From: MPNO01 sp965200535
GTDB lineage: Bacteria > Pseudomonadota > Alphaproteobacteria > MPNO01
Length of the DNA stretch: 64,000 nt
Assembly (NCBI GenBank): GCA_965200535.1
Contig: CBDAUF010000001.1
Span: 1,116,001-1,180,000, forward strand
Reading direction: 5' to 3'
Shown: positions 18,280-27,192 of the stretch, in pieces
Layout of the letters: the number at the start of each line of letters is the position of its first letter
How positions within the stretch are numbered: position 1 is the first letter of the stretch
The notes under the pieces: model-generated
What the model was told of the DNA's origin: nothing
Seen by the model: only the letters and a program-made list of their open reading frames with translations
The model's database searches: none
Translations under genes and position numbers: made by a program

Positions 18280-19625
18280 GAGAACGCCTCGGCGATCAGC
18301 GTCTCGACCCGGGCCCTCGCCGTCTCCTGGCGGATGCCCGGCGGCAGACCGCCGCTCTCGATCACGATCTCCGCCACGCGCCTGCCGAACCGCCCGACCA
18401 TCTCGCCGTCGTCGGTTCCCGGCCGCCTGGGCACGCGCGCGACGAGTTCGATGTTGTAGGTCGGCACCAGCGCGCTCCCGACGCGCGGCGGCGGGGCGAG
18501 CCGCCGGCCCTCGGCGACGGCGCGGATGCCCTCGCGGATCTGGCGCCGCGTCATGACGACGCCCTCGTCGGTGATCCCGCGGTTCTCGTTGGCGTGGACG
18601 GTGATCGGACCCTGCGCCACCTGCGCCTCGAAATCGCCGGGGTTGCGCTGGCCTTCCTCGTGGCTGGGCGCGGCGACCTGGCCGGGAAAGTCCACCTTGC
18701 CGAGGCCGACGCCGTCGGGGTCGCCGGTCCCGTGCGGATCGATCACCGGGTTGAAATGGCGCAGCCCGATCGCATAGGCGCTGGTGTCGTCGATCGGGAC
18801 GATCCAGCGGGTGAGCCACGCACACAGCGCGAACTTCTCTTCCGAGGCGACCTCGGCGAGCCCGAACTGGGCTGCGTTGGGGAGGATCACGTCGCTCGCG
18901 CGCACCCAGAGATAATCGTCCCAGCGCCGCGTCCCGAGGGACAGCAGGCCGATCGGCGTCTCGAAGAACGAGAGCGAGGGCAGCGCCCCGTACTGCTCGC
19001 TGAACTGGAGTTCGTTGCCGCGCGCGTGCAGGAAACAGGTGTGGATGGGATCGGCGCCGTTTTCGTGCGACTGCAGCCAGTTGCACGGATTGTGAATCTT
19101 GTAGGGCAGCAGGCGGTTGCCTTCGGGGTAGGCCCAGCTGTCGTAGACCGGAAAGTCCGGCGTCTCTTCCGGCGGCCCCATATAGGCGAACACCAGGCCG
19201 GCGTACTCGCGGGTCGGATAGGCGCCGTGGCAGAGCCTGTCCTTGATCCGGCTGCGGGGCGGCTCGCCGGGCGTCTCGAGAATCGTCCCGTCCACATCGT
19301 AGTGCCAGCCGTGATAGCAGCAGCGGATGCCGCGCTCCTGTACGAAACCGTATTCGAGAGACGTGTTGCGGTGGCTGCAGCGGAGATGCAGGAGCCCGAT
19401 CCGGCCGCTGCGGTCGCGGAACAGCACCAGCTCCTCGTCCAGGATGCGGATCGCCAGCGGCAGGTCGCCGAGTTCGGACGCGAGCGCGACCGGGTGCCAG
19501 AAGCGCCGGAGATACTCGCCGCCGGGCGTGCCCCGGCCGACATGGGTCAGCTCCGCATCCTCCCTGTTGCTCGGCCGCCGGTGATAGCCGCCGAATTTCA
19601 TTGCGCGCGCGGTCGCCACGGTCAT
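18276..19625 (-). CDS. Rieske [2Fe-2S] ring-hydroxylating oxygenase, alpha-type
   Basis: This 449-residue protein has a Rieske centre C83-x-H85...C102-x2-H105 and a mononuclear iron site D192-x2-H195-x4-H200 (in ENGADPIHTCFLH). No beta subunit or reductase is adjacent, and the length suits the phthalate-4,5-dioxygenase/vanillate-demethylase group of alpha-only oxygenases that borrow an electron-transfer partner. First gene of the operon that continues with SMP-30 and the TRAP system. The substrate is unknown; oxidation of an imported aromatic is the simplest reading. Confidence 0.93.
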   Translation of the reverse strand: MTVATARAMKFGGYHRRPSNREDAELTHVGRGTPGGEYLRRFWHPVALASELGDLPLAIRILDEELVLFRDRSGRIGLLHLRCSHRNTSLEYGFVQERGIRCCYHGWHYDVDGTILETPGEPPRSRIKDRLCHGAYPTREYAGLVFAYMGPPEETPDFPVYDSWAYPEGNRLLPYKIHNPCNWLQSHENGADPIHTCFLHARGNELQFSEQYGALPSLSFFETPIGLLSLGTRRWDDYLWVRASDVILPNAAQFGLAEVASEEKFALCAWLTRWIVPIDDTSAYAIGLRHFNPVIDPHGTGDPDGVGLGKVDFPGQVAAPSHEEGQRNPGDFEAQVAQGPITVHANENRGITDEGVVMTRRQIREGIRAVAEGRRLAPPPRVGSALVPTYNIELVARVPRRPGTDDGEMVGRFGRRVAEIVIESGGLPPGIRQETARARVETLIAEAFS

Positions 19626-19664
19626 GTCGCTTCCTCCGCCATCCGGGTCAACGGCCCCGCGCGC

Positions 19665-19694
19665 AGTCTATGGACCGGCGCACCGGGTGGACAA
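19665..19694 (-). promoter_or_regulatory. candidate promoter for the Rieske-TRAP operon
   Basis: On the minus strand TTGTCC (19694-19689) and TAGACT (19670-19665) are 18 bp apart, 40 nt before the Rieske ATG, in the 124-nt divergent gap between the two catabolic transcripts. Confidence 0.35.
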
Positions 19695-19749
19695 GGCGCC
19701 GGGAGAGGACGCAAGGTCCCGCCGGTCCGAAACCAGCCGGGAGATGCCG

Positions 19750-20163
19750 ATGACGGCGCCGATTTTCCACATGGCGGCGGGTGCGCCGACACCCGTCGCC
19801 CCTTTCAGCCACGCGGTCGAGGCGGACGGATGGGTCTTCGTCACCGGTCAGATGCCCAACGACCCGGCGGACGAGGCCGCACCCCTGCCCGCGCGCATCG
19901 AGGACCAGACGCGAAACGTGATGTCCAATCTGAGGACCGTCCTCGCCTCCCTCGGCCTCGGGTTCGAGCACGTGGCGGTCGCGCGGGTCTATCTCACGCA
20001 CTTCAAGGAGGATTACGCGGCGATGAACGCGGTCTACGAGACCTATTTCGAGCCGCAGCGGCGGCCTGCGCGCACCTGCGTCGGCGTGACCGCGCTCGCC
20101 CTCGACGCCCGCGTCGAGATCGATCTGCTGGCGCGGCGGCCGGACGGCCGGGACGGCCGATGA
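19750..20163 (+). CDS. RidA family protein (reactive enamine/imine deaminase)
   Basis: This 137-residue protein has the RidA/YjgF fold pattern: AVEADGWVFVTGQMPNDP, NLRTVLASLGLGFEHVAVARVYLTHFKEDYAAMNAVYETYF and ARTCVGVTALALDARVEIDLLA, the last containing the conserved arginine (ARVEID). The ATG at 19750 has GGGAG 6 nt upstream. It begins the plus-strand transcript divergent from the Rieske operon and is followed after 78 nt by a class II aldolase. Confidence 0.92.
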   Translation: MTAPIFHMAAGAPTPVAPFSHAVEADGWVFVTGQMPNDPADEAAPLPARIEDQTRNVMSNLRTVLASLGLGFEHVAVARVYLTHFKEDYAAMNAVYETYFEPQRRPARTCVGVTALALDARVEIDLLARRPDGRDGR

Positions 20164-20241
20164 CCGCGGCGCCGCGGCTAACGCCGGCCCGCATTACGGA
20201 GTACACTCCGCCGGCGAACCACCGAATCCTGGGAGGCCACG

Positions 20242-21027
20242 ATGAATGCCACTGCCGTCCGCGATATCGCAGGCCCCGCGCTGCGGGACAGGGTCAGCCC
20301 GGAGGAATGGCAGAGCCGAACCGACCTCGCCGCCGCCTACCGTCTGGCGCACCTGTACGGCTGGGCGACGACGCTGATCTACACCCACATATCGGCGCGC
20401 ATTCCGGGCCCCGAACGCCATTTCCTGCTCAACCCCTTCGGGCTGCGCTGGGACGAGGTGACGGCGTCCAATCTGGTGAAGATCGATCTCGACGGCAACA
20501 TCCTCGACGACAGCCCCTACGGGATCAACGCCGCGGGTTACACCATCCACAGCGCCATCCACGGCGCCCGCGAGGATGCGGCGTGCGTGGTTCACACCCA
20601 CACCGAGGCCGGGATGGCGGTCTCGGCGCTGAAGAGCGGGCTGATGTTCACCAACCTGGATTCGATGATGTTCTACGGCCAGGTCGCCTACCACGATTTC
20701 GAGGGCATCTCGCTCGACCTCTCCGAGCGCGACCGGCTGGTGCGCGACATCGGCGACAAGCAGGTGATGATCCTCCGCAATCACGGTCTGCTGACCACCG
20801 GCGGCTCGGTGGCCGAGGCCTGGGTGAAGATGTTCTTCCTGGAGAAGGTCTGCGCGGCCCAGCTCACACTGCTCGCCGCCGCGTCTTCCGGCGCCGAAAT
20901 CCATCATCCGTCCAGGCAGGTCTGCGAACACACCGCCCGGCAGACGGCCCAGTCGGCGTGCGGGGAACACGAATGGCCGGCGCTGCTGCGGCAGCTCGAC
21001 GAGGCGGGGATCGAGTACCGGCGCTAG
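20242..21027 (+). CDS. class II aldolase/adducin family protein
   Basis: This 261-residue protein has YTHISARIPGPE, a zinc-binding VVHTHTEAGMAVSA (about residues 116-129) and the third histidine in LRNHGLLTTGGSVAEAW. The family includes fuculose-phosphate aldolases, ribulose-phosphate epimerases and aromatic-pathway decarboxylases. It lies downstream of ridA and has a good GGGAGG before the ATG. A second, different member of the family is at 34387-35103. Confidence 0.9.
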   Translation: MNATAVRDIAGPALRDRVSPEEWQSRTDLAAAYRLAHLYGWATTLIYTHISARIPGPERHFLLNPFGLRWDEVTASNLVKIDLDGNILDDSPYGINAAGYTIHSAIHGAREDAACVVHTHTEAGMAVSALKSGLMFTNLDSMMFYGQVAYHDFEGISLDLSERDRLVRDIGDKQVMILRNHGLLTTGGSVAEAWVKMFFLEKVCAAQLTLLAAASSGAEIHHPSRQVCEHTARQTAQSACGEHEWPALLRQLDEAGIEYRR

Positions 21028-21087
21028 CAGCGGCGTCCAGCGCCGCGGCCGGATCGGCGCCCGGCGGCCCCGGGCGCCGCAGTCCTC

Positions 21088-22281
21088 TCACACGTAGGGG
21101 TCCGGGCAGGGCAGGCCGAGCGCCACCGCGCCCTGCACCGCGCCGGCGATGTCCCAGGTCAGCGCGATGTGGCGGGCGACCGCGTTGGCGTCGCGCCAGG
21201 CGCGGTTGACCGGATCGCCCGCGGCCAGCCCGCGCCCGCCGCCGATCGGCAGGACGCGTTCGACCGCCCGGCAGCAGGCCATCGCCGCGAAGGCGTTGTC
21301 GCGGCGGTAGCGCACGCGTTCCTCTACCGCGGGGATCGCGCCGGCCTCCCCCCAGGCCACGATCTCGCGTCTGTTCCGGTCGACCAGGGCGCGGGCCGCA
21401 TCGATCTCGGCCATCGACTCGGCGATCCGCAGCTGGATGCTCTGCTGGCCGGCGAGCGGCGCTCCGGTCGCGCTGCTGGTCGGGCGCAGGGACGTTGTCA
21501 GATGCTCGATTGCGCCCTCTGCCGCGCCGATCGCGACGCCGACCAGATTGAAGCTGAACACCGCCATCTGCGGCAGCCGGTAGAGGTAGCCGGGGTTGAC
21601 CGCGCGGCCCGGCCCCTCGCCCCGGCAGAGCGCCTGCATCGGCGCGATCCGGTGGTCGGGGACGAAGGCGTCCGCGACGACGATGTCGTTGCTGCCCGTC
21701 CCGGCCAGCCCGGTGGCGTGCCAGGTGTCGAGGATGCGGCAATCGGCGAGCGGCACGACCATGTAGTGGAGCCCGCCGCGCGGGGTCTCCGCCGGGGGCG
21801 CATCCGCACCGGGCAGGGGCGCCACCAGCATCGCCCAGCCGCAGTAATCGACGCCGCTGGAGAACGGCCAGCGGCCGGATATCCGGTAGCCGCCGTCGCC
21901 GCGGACGGCGGAGACGCCGATGCCGTGGAAGGATGTGGCAACGCAGGTTTCGGGGGCGCTGCCCCAGACCTCCTCCTGGACCTCGCCCGGCATCATGCCG
22001 AGGAGCCAGCCGTGGCAGGCGATCAGGGCGGCCACCCAGGCGCTCGACGGACAGGCGCGCGCGAGCTCGATGGCCATCTCGGTCTGGATTCCGAACGGCA
22101 GTTCGAGCCCGCCGAAGCCGCCGGGCTGCATCGTGCGGTAGAACCCCGCCTCGAGAAACGCCCGGTGGGTTTCGGCCGGCAGCCGGCGGCCCGCCTCGGC
22201 CGCCGCGGCGCGTTCCCGCAGCGCCGGCCGCATCGCCCGCGCCGCCGCCAGGATCGCCCCGGCCCCGTCGCTATCGCCCAT
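21088..22281 (-). CDS. acyl-CoA dehydrogenase-like flavin protein (HsaA/HpaB-type monooxygenase group)
   Basis: This 397-residue protein has an N-terminal helical domain (LPAETHRAFLEAGFYRTMQPGGFGGLELPF), a beta domain with GGYRISGRWPFSSGVDYCGWAMLVA and GTGSNDIVVADAFVP, and a helical C-terminal domain. The pattern YRISGRWPFSSG is typical of the FMNH2-dependent hydroxylase branch (HsaA, DszC, HpaB-like) rather than of true acyl-CoA dehydrogenases, and the usual catalytic Glu is not obvious. It would need a flavin reductase, which is not adjacent. The ATG at 22281 has GGAGG 5 nt upstream. Confidence 0.82.
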   Translation of the reverse strand: MGDSDGAGAILAAARAMRPALRERAAAAEAGRRLPAETHRAFLEAGFYRTMQPGGFGGLELPFGIQTEMAIELARACPSSAWVAALIACHGWLLGMMPGEVQEEVWGSAPETCVATSFHGIGVSAVRGDGGYRISGRWPFSSGVDYCGWAMLVAPLPGADAPPAETPRGGLHYMVVPLADCRILDTWHATGLAGTGSNDIVVADAFVPDHRIAPMQALCRGEGPGRAVNPGYLYRLPQMAVFSFNLVGVAIGAAEGAIEHLTTSLRPTSSATGAPLAGQQSIQLRIAESMAEIDAARALVDRNRREIVAWGEAGAIPAVEERVRYRRDNAFAAMACCRAVERVLPIGGGRGLAAGDPVNRAWRDANAVARHIALTWDIAGAVQGAVALGLPCPDPYV

Positions 22282-22453
22282 CCCGTCCTCCGTCGCGCCG
22301 GCAGTATATCCGGCCGCCCCGCTGGGCGCCCCGGGCGGCATCGATCGGTCTCCGGTCGGCCGCCGTGCACCGGGCTGGCGGCCCCGAGCCGGCAATCCGG
22401 CTCCGGCCGGGCGGGGGAGACTGCCCGGCGCCCGGCGGTTCTTCTCGCGCGGG

Positions 22454-22482
22454 TTGCAAAGGTCGATTGATTAAGGTATAGG
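22454..22482 (+). promoter_or_regulatory. sigma70-like promoter at the edge of the AT-rich island
   Basis: TTGCAA (22454-22459) and TATAGG (22477-22482) are 17 bp apart, 54 nt before the ATG at 22537. The rest of the 255-nt gap upstream (22282-22453) is GC-rich and shows nothing else. Confidence 0.5.
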
Positions 22483-22536
22483 GGTTGAAAAGGTTTTATC
22501 TCGCCGTACAGGATTTGGTGTTGTGGGAGACGGAAC

Positions 22537-22875
22537 ATGAAACAGGTCGACCTGCCAAAGGATGAAACTGAGAAGCTGAACAAGGTAAGCATTAATACCG
22601 CCTTGGAGATGGCCACACTTCCGGTATTGGCGAATAGGTTTGAAATCGTTCCGCATCCTTACGGTCCGAAAGCTGGCCTGGTTTTAATTCTCGGAGGTGT
22701 TTTGACAGGGAAACATGACGATGAAACATTCAGGAATGTTCGGATGCATGGCGCGTACGCAATTGATAGAAAAATGACCGCTCTTCTCGCAACTCGAATA
22801 AAACGATTCTGCGCACTGACACCAAATGAGGTTAGCGAGGCAGAGAACAATCTCGATGCCGGGGCCGATGAATAA
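22537..22875 (+). CDS. unknown protein in AT-richer island
   Basis: This 112-residue protein (MKQVDLPKDETEKLNK...) has one moderately hydrophobic stretch (AGLVLILGGVLTG, residues 48-60) in an otherwise soluble sequence. I do not recognise the family. The base composition (many A/T third positions) differs sharply from the flanking genes, suggesting recent acquisition. It has its own promoter-like sequence and a GGGAGACGG ribosome site. The 175 nt after it hold no gene. Confidence 0.6.
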   Translation: MKQVDLPKDETEKLNKVSINTALEMATLPVLANRFEIVPHPYGPKAGLVLILGGVLTGKHDDETFRNVRMHGAYAIDRKMTALLATRIKRFCALTPNEVSEAENNLDAGADE

Positions 22876-23050
22876 ACCGTTCATTTGTTGGCAACCGTCT
22901 TCATCGCTTTCATCTCCTTGGTCACAGGGAGAGGCAAACGGAGCAACAACGTGCACACCAAAGAACATCAGTCCTCAACTAACATCGGGAACTGCGAGAC
23001 ACAATAATATCGTCTTGATGCTCGGCAAGCATCACTACGGAGAACAAGAA

Positions 23051-23365
23051 ATGTCAGATGGCGATAATCCGTCGCGCGGAGAAGTGAACGCCAAAATAGA
23101 AACAATTGAAGCGCGCCTCGATGCCAAACTGGCGGCGATAAACGGCAAAATCGATCGAATGTTTGAGCGCCTGCAAGATGTTATATCGGCCGCGGAGAGG
23201 GCGGAAAAAGCGGCGAATGCAGCTCAAGAATCGTCAGCAAAAATTAAGTGGAACATACTGTTTACCGCAGTCGGAGTAGCGGCGGTGATGCTCGCCACTT
23301 GGAATATTTGGGTACAAGGAATGGAATTGGTCGCCGGTTTGGCCGCCGTAGCCGGAGCAAAATGA
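23051..23365 (+). CDS. small coiled-coil protein with C-terminal membrane anchor
   Basis: The 104 residues are an N-terminal charged coiled coil (about 12-70, KIETIEARLDAKLAAINGK with hydrophobic heptads) followed by KIKWNILFTAVGVAAVMLATWNIWV, a single TM helix at about 71-95. The architecture resembles small phage or island membrane proteins of unknown role. The ATG at 23051 is chosen because GGAG lies 8 nt upstream; an in-frame upstream start would add unrelated sequence. AT-rich like its neighbours. Other small coiled-coil/TM proteins occur in the window at 36721, 55916 and 56554. Confidence 0.6.
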   Translation: MSDGDNPSRGEVNAKIETIEARLDAKLAAINGKIDRMFERLQDVISAAERAEKAANAAQESSAKIKWNILFTAVGVAAVMLATWNIWVQGMELVAGLAAVAGAK

Positions 23366-23508
23366 CAACGCTTCGCGAAGCGCGCTTGGCAACGAATTTC
23401 TGCCCCATCACAACGGCATACGCCATGCTCGTCGGTGCAGCCCGACGCCGTGCTGAATAGATCAGGTTAAGAACCGCACCCGCTGCCACGGGCGGAATTC
23501 ATGTTCGT

Positions 23509-23935
23509 TCAGCAAGTTGTCGTACCCTTCCGCACCTTGTCCTGCCAGTCGCGACCGAGGTGCCGGCGCGCATCAATGGTATCTCGGGCTGCTGCATCGC
23601 CCTGCCGAAACATCCTGACGACCGCTGCACTACGATGCCTGTGCACGATAACAGATAGGTTCGGGGCCGCTGAAACAAGGCCAATGGCGTTGCTGCCCTC
23701 GTTGATCGACAAGACCTCGAACAGGTCGAAACCGCGTTTGATCGTGGTGATCGCCGCCTGGTCGACAGTCTCTTGTTGGGCAACAGTCGGGCCGCATCTC
23801 TGATGAGCATCGACCATGATCCTGACTTCGTTCGCGGAAAGCGGGACGACATTCGTCCTCGGAGCAACACACCCCGTCGCGGCAAGGGCGACAGGAGCCA
23901 GAATCGCCAGGTTAGCGATCAGTTAGTTTCTTCAC
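23509..23935 (-). CDS. putative small lipoprotein, signal peptide probably frameshifted
   Basis: The open frame ends at 23509 and reads back through a lipoprotein signal (LAILAPVALAATGC) to a CTG at 23922, where an in-frame TAA stops it. A GTG with an AGGAG 8 nt upstream lies at 23935, but it is in the next frame and encodes only MKKLTDR before a stop. Removing one base between 23923 and 23930 would join MKKL to IANLAILAPVALAATGC, a perfect lipoprotein signal. So the gene either has a CTG start or carries a one-base insertion. The mature part (about 120 residues, VVPLSANEVRIMVDAHQRCG...) is unrecognised. Confidence 0.5.
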
Positions 23936-23958
23936 ACGAGACACTCCTTCAGCTCGCC

Positions 23959-25164
23959 CTACACCCGCTCGATCGCCATGGCGATGCCCTGGCCGACGCC
24001 GATGCACATGGTGCAGAGCGCGTAGCGGCCGCCGCTGCGCTCGAGCTCGTGGAGCGCGGTGGCGGCGAGCCGTGCGCCGCTGCAGCCGAGCGGGTGGCCG
24101 AGCGCGATCGCCCCGCCGTTGGGGTTGACCCGCGCGTCGTCGTCGTCGAGCCCGAGGTCGCGGGTCACCGCCAGCGCCTGCGCCGCGAAGGCCTCGTTGA
24201 GTTCGATCACGTCGAAATCGTCGAGCGAGAGGCCGGCGATCTCCATCACCTTTCGGGTCGCCGGCGCCGGTCCGATCCCCATGATGCGCGGCGGCACGCC
24301 GGCCGTCGCGGCGCCGACGATGCGCGCCCTCGGCGTCAGCCCGTGGCGGCGGCAGGCCGCCTCGCCGGCGACGATCAGCGCCGCCGCGCCGTCGTTGACG
24401 CCGGACGAATTGCCGGCGGTCACGGTGCCGCCCTTGCGGAACGCCGGGCGCAGCCTGGCCAGCGTTTCCATCGTCGTGTCGCCCCGCGGATGCTCATCGA
24501 CCGAGACCACGACGGGGTCGCCGCGGCGCTGCGGGATCGAGACCGGGACGATTTCCGGCGCCAGCCGGCCGGCCTCCTGGGCGCCGCGGGTCTTCTCCTG
24601 GCTCCACAGGGCGAACCGGTCCTGGTCCTCGCGGGTGATCTGGCGTTCCTCGGCCAGGTTCTCGGCGGTCTCGCCCATCGCATCGACCCCGTAGGCCTCT
24701 TCCATCCTGGGGTTGACGAAGCGCCAGCCGATGGTGGTGTCGTAGACCTCGGCCTTGCGCGCGAACGGCTGTTCCGCCTTGCCCATGACGAACGGTGCGC
24801 GCGACATGCTCTCGACCCCGCCGGCGACCGCGAGATGCGCCTCGCCTGTGCGGATCGCCCGCCCGGCCTGCGACACCGCCTCCAGCCCGGAACCGCAGAG
24901 CCGGTTGACCGTCGCCCCGCCGACCCCGACCGGAAGCCCGGCGAGCAGGCCCGACATGCGGGCGACGTTGCGGTTGTCCTCGCCCGCCTGGTTGGCGTTG
25001 CCGAAATAGACGTCGTCGACCGCCTCCCAGTCGACGCCGGGGTTGCGCTCGATCAGCGCGGCGATCGGCACCGCGCCGAGATCGTCCGCCCGCACCGCGC
25101 TCAGCGCGCCGCCGTAGCGGCCGATCGGGGTTCTCACGGCATCGCAGATATAGGCTTCGGTCAT
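23959..25164 (-). CDS. pcaF: acetyl-CoA acyltransferase, 3-oxoadipyl-CoA thiolase type
   Basis: This 401-residue thiolase has its nucleophile C90 in VNRLCGSGLEAV, the GHPLGCSGAR histidine (about 357) and the final catalytic Cys in MCIGVGQGIA (about 387). The C-terminal CIGVGQGIAMAIERV and the sequence GETAENLAEERQITREDQDRFA fit the PcaF/PaaJ subgroup, which cleaves 3-oxoadipyl-CoA to acetyl-CoA and succinyl-CoA. That suits the aromatic-catabolism setting. It could act on other 3-oxoacyl-CoAs. Confidence 0.88.
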   Translation of the reverse strand: MTEAYICDAVRTPIGRYGGALSAVRADDLGAVPIAALIERNPGVDWEAVDDVYFGNANQAGEDNRNVARMSGLLAGLPVGVGGATVNRLCGSGLEAVSQAGRAIRTGEAHLAVAGGVESMSRAPFVMGKAEQPFARKAEVYDTTIGWRFVNPRMEEAYGVDAMGETAENLAEERQITREDQDRFALWSQEKTRGAQEAGRLAPEIVPVSIPQRRGDPVVVSVDEHPRGDTTMETLARLRPAFRKGGTVTAGNSSGVNDGAAALIVAGEAACRRHGLTPRARIVGAATAGVPPRIMGIGPAPATRKVMEIAGLSLDDFDVIELNEAFAAQALAVTRDLGLDDDDARVNPNGGAIALGHPLGCSGARLAATALHELERSGGRYALCTMCIGVGQGIAMAIERV

Positions 25165-25240
25165 GACTCCTCGCTCGCGGATCTCTTCTGGTTGCGGGAA
25201 GGGCGGGGCAGCGCCCGCCGGGCGCCGGCCGGCGGCGCGC

Positions 25241-26221
25241 TCATCGCCCGCCGACCGGGACGAACAGGCTCTCCGCCGGCATCGGCTCGGCGATGAAGTC
25301 CTGGTCCTTCAGATAGCGCACCAGCGCCTCGATGGTCGGCCGGTTGGCCTCCACCCCGTAGAGCCACGGGTCGCCGCCGAAGATCTCGTCGATCTCCTCG
25401 AGATCGGAGAACAGGAACGGCAGCATGTAGCGCTGCGCCGCGGAAATCCGCATGCGGGCGAGGGCCAGCGCCTTCGAGGCCTCGAAGGCGTCGTAGAGAG
25501 ACTTGGCGACCCACGGGTGCTGCTCCCAGATCTCCCGCCTGAGGGCCACGAGGTGCATGATCGGGTGGATGCGCCGGGTGCGGTAGAGCTCCTTCTCGAC
25601 CGCGCGGAAGTCGGGGAACAGGCGGACCACGTCGGGATGGGTGCGCAGCGAGTCCGGCAGGCGGGAGCCGAGCAGCGCATCGATCTCGCCGGCGGCCAGC
25701 ATGTCGCTCAGCGAGCGCCCGCTCCGGTTCTGCACGATGCGCGCGGGCCTGAGCAGCGGCGGCGCCGACGGCGTGCCGTGGGTGCCGCCCTTTTCCACCG
25801 CCCCCTGGACCCACTCGATGGTGGACAGGTCCACGCCGTAATCCTCGGCGAGGTGGCCGCGGCACCAGACGGCGGCGGTCTGGGTGTAGAGCGGCACGCC
25901 CACCCGCTTGCCCTCGAGGTCCTTCGGCCGCGCGATGCCGGCGTTGCGGTTGATGCAGAAGAATCCGTGGCGGAAGGCCTTGGACGGAAACACCGGCAGG
26001 GCGACGAAGCGCCGGTCGCCCGCCGCCGTCATCGAGATGAATTCGGACGAGGAGAGCTCCGACACGTCGAACGCGTTGGCGCCCATCATCCGGTCGAAGA
26101 TCTCGCGCGGCGCGTCGATGCCGATGAAGTCGAGATCGATCCCCTCGGGCCCGACCTCGCCCGACCGGAGCGCGTCCATGCGGTCGTAGTTGCCGCAGGC
26201 GAAGGTGAGCCTGAGGGCCAT
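25241..26221 (-). CDS. 4,5-dihydroxyphthalate decarboxylase-like protein
   Basis: This 326-residue protein of periplasmic-binding-protein fold has no signal peptide: LTFACGNYDRMDALRSGEVGPEGIDLDFIGID, FDVSELSSSEFISM, LEGKRVGVPLYTQTAAVWCRGHLAEDYGVDL and HPIMHLVALRREIWEQHPWVAKSL. This is the Pht5/4,5-dihydroxyphthalate decarboxylase family, which decarboxylates 4,5-dihydroxyphthalate to protocatechuate; many members are ABC-type NMT1 binding proteins of unknown role. It is divergent from the enoyl-CoA hydratase across a 98-nt gap. Confidence 0.82.
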   Translation of the reverse strand: MALRLTFACGNYDRMDALRSGEVGPEGIDLDFIGIDAPREIFDRMMGANAFDVSELSSSEFISMTAAGDRRFVALPVFPSKAFRHGFFCINRNAGIARPKDLEGKRVGVPLYTQTAAVWCRGHLAEDYGVDLSTIEWVQGAVEKGGTHGTPSAPPLLRPARIVQNRSGRSLSDMLAAGEIDALLGSRLPDSLRTHPDVVRLFPDFRAVEKELYRTRRIHPIMHLVALRREIWEQHPWVAKSLYDAFEASKALALARMRISAAQRYMLPFLFSDLEEIDEIFGGDPWLYGVEANRPTIEALVRYLKDQDFIAEPMPAESLFVPVGGR

Positions 26222-26319
26222 CCCCGTTCCTGTCCTATTGCCCCGTGTTGCCGGAGGCTGTTGTAGGGTAGCTTCGCCGGAGCGTCCAGAACAGCGCAGG
26301 ACAGGAGCGGGCCGCCCCC

Positions 26320-27135
26320 ATGGTCGAACGGTATGCGAGCTACCAGCGCCTCGAATTCTCCCGGCCCGAGCCCGGCATTCTCGAGATCGTCCTCAACAAC
26401 CCGGGCCGGCTGAACGCGGCGGACGCGGCGATGCACGGCGAACTCGCCCGGGTGTGGGGCGACATCGACCGCGACCCGGACACGCGGGCGGCGCTGGTGC
26501 GCGGCGCGGGCGATGCGTTCTCGGCCGGCGGCGACCTCGACCTGGTGGACGAGATGACCCTCGACTACGAGACCCGCGTGCGCGTCTGGCGCGAGGCGAA
26601 GGACATGGTCTACGGGCTGATCGACTGCTCCAAACCGGTGGTCTCGGCGATCCGCGGGCCGGCGGTAGGCGCCGGGCTGGTGTGCGCCCTGATGGCGGAT
26701 ATCTCGGTCGCCGCGCGCACCGCGCGGCTGATCGACGGCCACACACGGCTCGGGGTCGCGGCGGGCGACCACGCGGCGATCGTCTGGCCGCTGCTCTGCG
26801 GCATGGCGAAGGCGAAGTACTATCTGCTGCTGTGCGAGGCGGTGAGCGGCGAGGAAGCCGAGCGGATCGGCCTGGTCTCGCTCGCGGTGGACGACGATGC
26901 GGTGCTCGAGACCGCCCGCGGCGTCGCCCGCAAGCTCGCCCGCGGCGCGCCGAGCGCGATCCGCTGGACTAAGCATGCGCTCAACAACTGGCTGCGGCTG
27001 GCCGGCCCCACCTTCGATGCGTCGCTCGCGCTCGAGTTCCTCGGTTTCGGCGGACCCGAGGTCCGGGAGGGGCTGGCCAGCCTGAAGGAAAAGCGCCGCC
27101 CCGACTTCATCGGACACGGGGGCGCGGGCGGCTGA
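26320..27135 (+). CDS. enoyl-CoA hydratase/isomerase family protein
   Basis: This 271-residue crotonase-fold protein has the oxyanion motif GAGDAFSAGGDLDLVDEM, then AIRGPAVGAGLVCALMADISVAARTARLIDGHTRLGV and ERIGLVSLAV. The first catalytic Glu of classic hydratases is replaced (the region after GPAVGAG reads LVCALMADI, then GVAAGDHAAI). A hydratase, isomerase or lyase role is therefore open. It is followed after 57 nt by an alpha/beta hydrolase on the same strand. Confidence 0.88.
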   Translation: MVERYASYQRLEFSRPEPGILEIVLNNPGRLNAADAAMHGELARVWGDIDRDPDTRAALVRGAGDAFSAGGDLDLVDEMTLDYETRVRVWREAKDMVYGLIDCSKPVVSAIRGPAVGAGLVCALMADISVAARTARLIDGHTRLGVAAGDHAAIVWPLLCGMAKAKYYLLLCEAVSGEEAERIGLVSLAVDDDAVLETARGVARKLARGAPSAIRWTKHALNNWLRLAGPTFDASLALEFLGFGGPEVREGLASLKEKRRPDFIGHGGAGG

Positions 27136-27192
27136 GACCGGATGGCGGCGCGGCGCCCGCCTGTTGTAGCCCACGGCAAGAGGGAGGAGATC

